From RGIG3102 sp964369975 (GTDB lineage: Bacteria; Bacillota; Clostridia; Oscillospirales; Ruminococcaceae), in the NCBI GenBank assembly GCA_964369975.1, contig CAYJFZ010000006.1, forward strand, positions 1-64,000: DNA of 64,000 bases, written 5' to 3'. Shown in pieces: positions 59,034 through 64,000 of the stretch. The position numbers and the translations under genes were made by a program. Each line of letters begins with the position of its first letter. Within the stretch, counting starts at the first letter, position 1. The notes under the pieces were generated by a model. The model did not search any database and was not told the origin of the DNA. It saw nothing but the letters and a program-made list of their open reading frames with translations.

Positions 59034-61397
59034 ATGGATAGCAAATTTTTAAACTTAAGAAAAGAATATATAAATTTACAATTCGAGCATTTAAACGAGA
59101 TGCAAAAAAAAGCAGTTTTTACCATTAACGGCCCACTTTTGATTTTAGCAGGAGCTGGCAGTGGTAAAACAAGTGTTTTAATTAATAGAATTTCAAATAT
59201 GGTGCGTTTTGGCGATAGCTATAATTCATCTTTTATACCTAAGAATATAAATGATGAAACTATAGCATTATTAGAAAATGCAATTAAAACAAAAGAAAGG
59301 CTACCTTTCGAAACAGAAAAAGCAATAGCCGGCAATGTGATTATGCCTTATAACATCTTAGCTATAACTTTTACAAATAAAGCAGCGGGAGAGTTAAAAG
59401 AAAGACTAACAGCATCTTTAGATACAAATTCTTATGATGTTACAGCGAGTACTTTTCACTCACTATGTGTTAGGATATTAAGAAGAAACGCACATTTATT
59501 AAATTTTGGCGATGCCTTTACTATCTACGATTCAGATGATCAAAAAAGAATAGTAAAAGAAATCTTAAAAGAAAATAATATAGATGATAAGTTTTTAAAT
59601 CCTAAAGTTGTAATAAGTAGGATGTCAAGCTATAAAGATAAGTTAATATCTCCTAAAGAAGCTGAAAACTTTGCTAATAACACTCACGAAAAATTAGTAG
59701 TGAAATGCTATGAAGAGTATCAAAGGCGACTATTTAACTCAAGTGCCTTTGACTTTGATGATTTAATTTACTATACAGTAAAACTTTTACAAGAAAATGA
59801 AGAAGTAAGAAAATACTATCAATTAAGATATAAGTACATAATGGTAGATGAGTATCAAGATACATCTATAGCCCAGTTTGAATTAATTAAAAATTTAAGT
59901 AGTGGATTTGGCAACATCTGTGTTGTTGGGGATGATGATCAAAGTATTTACCGCTTTAGAGGCGCTACAATAGAAAATATTTTAAGTTTTGAAGAGCAGT
60001 TTGATAATGCGCTTGTAATTAAATTAGAAGAAAATTATCGCTCAACAAAAAATATCTTAGACGCTGCAAATTCTGTAATAAAAAATAATAAGTCAAGAAA
60101 AGGAAAAACTCTCTGGACAAAGAAAACTGATGGCAAAAAAGTATCTATTTACAGCCTTGAAGAAGAAAGAGAAGAAGGGCAAAACATAGTAAGTGTTATA
60201 GCTGAGAATATAAAAAAAGGCATACCTTTAAAAGATCATGCAGTATTATATAGGATGAATATGCAGTCAAGTAATATTGAAAGAGCTTTAGCGAGCAGTG
60301 GTATTGCTTATAGAATTATTGGCGGATATAGGTTTTATGATAGAAAAGAAATTAAAGATTTAACAGCCTACTTAAATATTTTTTCAAACCCTAATGATGA
60401 TTTAAGGCTTAAAAGAATAATAAATGTTCCAGCAAGGAAAATCGGTGCTACCACTGTAAACACAATTCAAGATATAGCAGTAGCTAATAATATATCTATG
60501 TTAGAAGTTATAAAAAATATAGATAATTACCCAGCCATTGCAAGAGCAAAAGCTCCTTTAATGGCTTTTATGAAAATCTATGATAAGTTATATGATATTT
60601 ACATAAATCAGTCGCTTGAAGATTTTCTCCCCAATTTAATTAATATAACAGGCTATGAAGATATGTTGGTTAAATTAGGCGAAGAAGGCAAAACAGCCCT
60701 TGAGAATGTCGGGCAGTTAGTATCAAACATCAACTTATTTGTGCAAGAAAACGAAGAAGCAAGCCTAATGCAATTTTTAGAAGAAGTTAGCTTAATTAGC
60801 GATATGGATAACTATGACAAAGACAGTGATGCAGTCACTTTAATGACAATGCACTCTTCAAAAGGCTTAGAGTTTCCTTATGTATTCTTAGTAGGTGTAG
60901 AAGAGGGGATATTCCCAGGAGAGCAGTCAAAGTATAATGAGCAAGACTTAGAAGAAGAAAGAAGGCTGTGCTATGTTGCTTTTACAAGGGCAAAGAGCGA
61001 ATTATATATTTTTCATTGTGCTCAAAGGATGGTTTTTGGTCAAACAAAAAGACCAGTGCGCTCAAGATTTTTAGAAGAAATAGATGAAGAAGTTATTGAC
61101 TTAATTGATAAAAGACAAACAAAAAAAGCAATAAATCCGCTACAAATGTCAAGTTTTGCAACAAAGCCGTTAAGTCTTAATAACATGAGTGCAAATTCTT
61201 CACTTAACACGCAAAATACAAATAAAAATAAAAACATCGACTTAAATGTAAACGATAAAGTAAGGCATAAAGTTTTTGGTGAAGGCATTATTTTAAAAAT
61301 CACGCCACTTGCAGGCGATGCGATGCTTGAAGTGAATTTTGGCCCAAAAGGTGTAAAAAAGATAATGGCAAATTATACACCACTTGAAAAATTATAA
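59034..61397 (+). CDS. pcrA: UvrD/PcrA-type DNA helicase
   Basis: 787 residues of superfamily 1A. Motif I LAGAGSGKTSVLINRI, Ia FTNKAAGELKERL, II VDEYQDTS, III VGDDDQSIYRFRGA, IV LEENYRST, V TMHSSKGLEF and VI EERRLCYVAFTRAKSEL are all visible. The C-terminal domain DKVRHKVFGEGIIL matches the RNA polymerase-binding Tudor-like tail of PcrA. A 3'-5' helicase for repair and replication restart. A long insert is seen between motif I and Ia (residues about 60-105). AAAGGA upstream. Confidence 0.95.
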   Translation: MDSKFLNLRKEYINLQFEHLNEMQKKAVFTINGPLLILAGAGSGKTSVLINRISNMVRFGDSYNSSFIPKNINDETIALLENAIKTKERLPFETEKAIAGNVIMPYNILAITFTNKAAGELKERLTASLDTNSYDVTASTFHSLCVRILRRNAHLLNFGDAFTIYDSDDQKRIVKEILKENNIDDKFLNPKVVISRMSSYKDKLISPKEAENFANNTHEKLVVKCYEEYQRRLFNSSAFDFDDLIYYTVKLLQENEEVRKYYQLRYKYIMVDEYQDTSIAQFELIKNLSSGFGNICVVGDDDQSIYRFRGATIENILSFEEQFDNALVIKLEENYRSTKNILDAANSVIKNNKSRKGKTLWTKKTDGKKVSIYSLEEEREEGQNIVSVIAENIKKGIPLKDHAVLYRMNMQSSNIERALASSGIAYRIIGGYRFYDRKEIKDLTAYLNIFSNPNDDLRLKRIINVPARKIGATTVNTIQDIAVANNISMLEVIKNIDNYPAIARAKAPLMAFMKIYDKLYDIYINQSLEDFLPNLINITGYEDMLVKLGEEGKTALENVGQLVSNINLFVQENEEASLMQFLEEVSLISDMDNYDKDSDAVTLMTMHSSKGLEFPYVFLVGVEEGIFPGEQSKYNEQDLEEERRLCYVAFTRAKSELYIFHCAQRMVFGQTKRPVRSRFLEEIDEEVIDLIDKRQTKKAINPLQMSSFATKPLSLNNMSANSSLNTQNTNKNKNIDLNVNDKVRHKVFGEGIILKITPLAGDAMLEVNFGPKGVKKIMANYTPLEKL

Positions 61398-61409
61398 GAG
61401 GATGAAATT

Positions 61410-62180
61410 ATGAAAGTAAAATTAATATCACATACCCCAAATCCTGAGCAAGTAGTAGCAGCAGCGGCAAAGCTATGTTATTCAAACTCTAATATTGAGA
61501 ACTTATTAGATAATTTAACACAGGAAAAAAGCAGAGAATTTATAACGATGCTTGCAAACTTAGGCCACGGTAGCCCTACTGAGCATGCAAACTTTACTTT
61601 TGCTATTGAGGGTGTTTCAAGAACCTTACTTGCTCAAATTACAAGACATAGGATAGCTTCATATAGCGTTCAAAGTCAAAGATATGTAAATTTAAAAGAT
61701 TTTGAGTTTGTAACACCTCCTGAAGTATTAGAGGATAAGGTGGCATTAGAAGAATTTAATAAATCAATGGCACTTGCAGGTGAAAATTACCTTAAAGTGA
61801 CAGCCTTATTAAAAGAAACACATTTAAAAGAATTATTAGATAAAGGTATGGAAGAAAAAGCAGCTAAAAGGGCGGCAGAGAAAAAAGCCTTAGAAGATGC
61901 AAGATTTATACTGCCAAATGCCTGTACTACAAAAATGATAGTTACAATGAATGCAAGAAGTTTAAATAACTTTTTTGCGCATCGTTGTTGCAATAGAGCG
62001 CAATGGGAAATTCAACAATTATCAGATTTAATGTTAGAACTCGTTTTTGCGGTAGCTCCGAGTTTATTTTTAAACGCTGGTGCGCCTTGTAGCTATGGTC
62101 CTTGCCCTGAGGGGAAAATGTCTTGCGGTAAAATGAAGGAAGTTAAAGAAAAATATAAAAAACTTAAAAAGCAGGTGTAG
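61410..62180 (+). CDS. thyX: Flavin-dependent thymidylate synthase
   Basis: 256 residues. The ThyX motif RHRx7S appears as RHRIASYSVQSQRY, followed by ARFILPNACTTKMIVTMNARSLNNFF and HRCCNRAQWEI. It makes dTMP from dUMP using FAD and folate, unlike ThyA. The C-terminal end has several Cys residues (CSYGPCPEGKMSCG). It is one base upstream of tmk, so the step making dTMP and the step phosphorylating it are translated together. GAGGAT ribosome binding site. Confidence 0.96.
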   Translation: MKVKLISHTPNPEQVVAAAAKLCYSNSNIENLLDNLTQEKSREFITMLANLGHGSPTEHANFTFAIEGVSRTLLAQITRHRIASYSVQSQRYVNLKDFEFVTPPEVLEDKVALEEFNKSMALAGENYLKVTALLKETHLKELLDKGMEEKAAKRAAEKKALEDARFILPNACTTKMIVTMNARSLNNFFAHRCCNRAQWEIQQLSDLMLELVFAVAPSLFLNAGAPCSYGPCPEGKMSCGKMKEVKEKYKKLKKQV

Positions 62181-62181
62181 T

Positions 62182-62847
62182 ATGGGCAAATTAGTAGTAA
62201 TTGAAGGTCTTGATGGCTCAGGTAAGGCAACGCAGTCAAAACTTTTATTAGAAAACTTAAAGGCTATGGGCAAAAAAGTAATAAATATCACATTTCCAGA
62301 TTATGACAGCGACTCATCAGCACTTGTTAAAATGTACTTAAACGGCGATTTTGGCAACAAGCCAAATGATGTAAACGCTTTTGCAGCCTCAAGTTTTTTT
62401 GCAGTAGATAGATTTGCAAGCTTTAAAACGAAATGGGAAAATCAGTATAATGATGACTATATTATTGTTGCAGATAGATACACCACTTCAAATGCAGTTC
62501 ACCAATGCTCAAAATTAGACCCAGAGCTTTGGCAAGATTATTTAAACTGGCTTTACGACTTAGAATACAACAAAATACAAATTCCAAAACCCGACTGCGT
62601 TATTTACTTAGATATGTCAATAAATGTCTCTCAAAAACTTTTAAGTAAAAGATACAAAGGAAAAGAAGACAAAAAAGATATACATGAAAAAGACAAAGAA
62701 TATTTAGAAAAATCACAAAAAGCAGCATATTTTTGTATACAGAATGATGAATGGCATAAAATACAATGTGATGATGAAGAAAATGCCTTTAGTATACAAG
62801 AAATATCACAAAAAGTTTTAAGCAAAGTTTTGGAGGAATTATGTTAG
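62182..62847 (+). CDS. tmk: Thymidylate kinase
   Basis: 221 residues. P-loop IEGLDGSGKATQSKLL, the substrate segment DRYTTSNAVHQCSKL (which is the DRY family motif) and a Lys-rich LID region (SKRYKGKEDKKD). It phosphorylates dTMP to dTDP. Its P-loop has Ala where Thr or Ser is most common (GSGKAT; usual GSGKT/ST). It overlaps the following gene by seven bases and follows thyX directly. Stop at 62845-62847. Confidence 0.9.
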   Translation: MGKLVVIEGLDGSGKATQSKLLLENLKAMGKKVINITFPDYDSDSSALVKMYLNGDFGNKPNDVNAFAASSFFAVDRFASFKTKWENQYNDDYIIVADRYTTSNAVHQCSKLDPELWQDYLNWLYDLEYNKIQIPKPDCVIYLDMSINVSQKLLSKRYKGKEDKKDIHEKDKEYLEKSQKAAYFCIQNDEWHKIQCDDEENAFSIQEISQKVLSKVLEELC

Positions 62848-63743
62848 AATTTTCACCCATTGAAGTTAGTGACTTTAAAAAAGTGAATAGTATATTTAGA
62901 AAACATACTATATCAAATGCAGAGCATTGTTTTGCTACAATGTATGAATGGTCATTTTTACATCCTGTCTGTGTTTGTGTTGTAGAAGATACTGTGTTTA
63001 TGAGAACACACGAAAAAGACTCTTTAATAGATTGGTACTTAGCCCCAACAGGCAGTATGGACTTTATTAAAGCTGTTGAATTATGTATACAGGATAGTAA
63101 AAAAAGAGGCTTTGAAGTAAAGTTTTATAGCCTATCAAAAGAACAAGAAGAAAAATTAAAATCTCACTATAAAGATAAATTCAATATTTATTACGATAGA
63201 GATACAGCTGACTACATATATTTAGCCGATGATTTAAGAAAATTAGAAGGCAAAAAATACCAAAAAAAGAGAAATCATATTTCTCGCTTTAAAAGAGATA
63301 ACCCTGTTTATGAATATGTGCCAATGACTAAAGATAACGCTCAAGAGGCTATAGACTTTGAAGATGAGTGGTTTTTATCTTATGGCGAAGCGGATAATTA
63401 TAACTTATTAAAAGAAAAAGAAGCAATACACTCAATGCTAAATAATTTTGAAGAGTTAGAATTATTTGGCGCAATGATTAAAATAGACAATAAAGTTATA
63501 GCTATGACAATAGCGAGCGCTATAAATGATGAAATGGTGGATATAATAGTAGAAAAAGCTATACATGAAATCAATGGGGCATATGCTATAATCAATCAAG
63601 AATTTGCACTTAACTGCTTAAAAAACTTTAAGTATATAAATCGTGAAGATGATTTAGGCGAAGAAAATTTAAGAAAAGCAAAGCTGTCTTATTTTCCTAT
63701 TGAAATTAATGAAAAAATTAATGCTGAATACTTAGGGGATTAA
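62841..63743 (+). CDS. DUF2156 (phosphatidylglycerol lysyltransferase C-terminal-like) protein
   Basis: 300 residues. FSPIEVSDFKKVNSIFRKH at the start, EHCFATMYEWSF, and the segment KYQKKRNHISRFKRDNP match the DUF2156 domain, a GNAT-like fold related to the aminoacyl-tRNA-using part of MprF-type enzymes. This one lacks membrane helices, so it may act on a soluble or lipid substrate in the cytoplasm. AGGAGG precedes the ATG. It overlaps tmk, and the next gene is also a GNAT. Confidence 0.82.
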   Translation: MLEFSPIEVSDFKKVNSIFRKHTISNAEHCFATMYEWSFLHPVCVCVVEDTVFMRTHEKDSLIDWYLAPTGSMDFIKAVELCIQDSKKRGFEVKFYSLSKEQEEKLKSHYKDKFNIYYDRDTADYIYLADDLRKLEGKKYQKKRNHISRFKRDNPVYEYVPMTKDNAQEAIDFEDEWFLSYGEADNYNLLKEKEAIHSMLNNFEELELFGAMIKIDNKVIAMTIASAINDEMVDIIVEKAIHEINGAYAIINQEFALNCLKNFKYINREDDLGEENLRKAKLSYFPIEINEKINAEYLGD

Positions 63744-63744
63744 A

Positions 63745-64000
63745 ATGTTATTAACTAAAGCAAAAAATGAAGACTTACAGCAATTAAAACAGTTATATAA
63801 TAAAATTTTTGATGATGGGACACATGGATACTGCGACTTTGCATTTTCTTTATGCAGTATCGATAATGTGTATATAGTAAAAGATAATGAAACAGTAGCC
63901 TCGATGCTAATGGCAATAGATGTTACAATTAATTCTAAAAAAGGCTTTTATTTATATAGTGCTTGTACAGATGAAAGGTATCGCAAAAAAGGCTATATGA
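63745..64000 (+). CDS. GNAT family acetyltransferase, N-terminal part (cut by window end)
   Basis: An ATG at 63745 with AGGGGA six to eleven bases upstream opens a frame that runs past the end of the window. It reads MLLTKAKNEDLQQLKQLYN..., SMLMAIDVTI and, near the edge, YRKKGYM, the start of the acetyl-CoA-binding loop (R/Q-x-x-G-x-G/A) of GNAT enzymes. One base separates it from the DUF2156 stop codon, so it is in the same operon. Substrate unknown. Confidence 0.8.
   Translation, partial: MLLTKAKNEDLQQLKQLYNKIFDDGTHGYCDFAFSLCSIDNVYIVKDNETVASMLMAIDVTINSKKGFYLYSACTDERYRKKGYM

Overview
The window is AT-rich DNA from a low-GC Gram-positive bacterium, most likely an anaerobic member of the Clostridia. 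The evidence is lipobox lipoproteins but no outer-membrane genes, sigma-A promoters with extended -10 boxes, U-tailed intrinsic terminators, three Firmicute-type transcriptional riboswitches (lysine, FMN, SAM-I), and typical clostridial families (C_GCAxxG_C_C, DUF4358, DHHW/MBOAT, recD2-comF-mreB, thyX). I cannot name a genus from sequence alone. No rRNA, tRNA, CRISPR array, insertion sequence or prophage was seen.

Layout. 1-1.7 kb: the tail of a surface protein and an N-terminally truncated second one. 1.7-5.5 kb: a leftward operon for the whole oxidative pentose phosphate branch (pgl-gnd-zwf). 5.7-24.8 kb: the main attraction, a membrane diguanylate cyclase followed by a 17-kb rightward operon. 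The operon has a Gram-positive Pel-like exopolysaccharide core (DUF2304 protein, PelD with a degenerate SDR domain, PelE-like protein, large membrane protein, DPM1-like GT2, DUF2194-like protein, PelF, PelG), then two Wzx-type flippases and three GT2 glycosyltransferases. 24.8-31 kb: a small secreted protein, a MarR-controlled heterodimeric ABC exporter, and enolase. 31-35.6 kb: a DUF368 polyprenyl-phosphate translocase, a tightly regulated permease with a Cys-repeat thioredoxin-like partner, a small membrane protein and a cation/proton antiporter. 35.6-38.5 kb: a lysine-riboswitch-controlled amino-acid ABC importer.

38.6-46 kb: a cell-wall amidase, a DUF6311 membrane protein, two Cys-rich small proteins (one apparently frameshifted), an MBOAT/DHHW O-acetylation pair, a DUF4358 lipoprotein and an FMN_bind-like lipoprotein. 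46.2-48.8 kb: a Gx-transporter gene leading into groES-groEL. 48.8-54.7 kb: an MscS channel, FMN riboswitch with ribU, SAM-I riboswitch with metK, and a TetR regulator divergent from a YfcC-type carrier. 54.7-64 kb: housekeeping genes (recD2, comF, mreB, pcrA, thyX, tmk, a DUF2156 protein and a GNAT cut by the window end).

How the parts work together. The cyclase has an intact GGDEF motif and I-site, while PelD keeps an RxxD I-site but has lost GGDEF. This predicts that c-di-GMP made by the first gene activates polymer synthesis through the second. PelF would polymerise and PelG export. The appended flippases and GT2s suggest that a second, lipid-linked glycan is expressed from the same promoter. 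Flavin supply (ribU), the FMN_bind lipoprotein and the Gx transporter form a possible flavin/electron-transfer theme.
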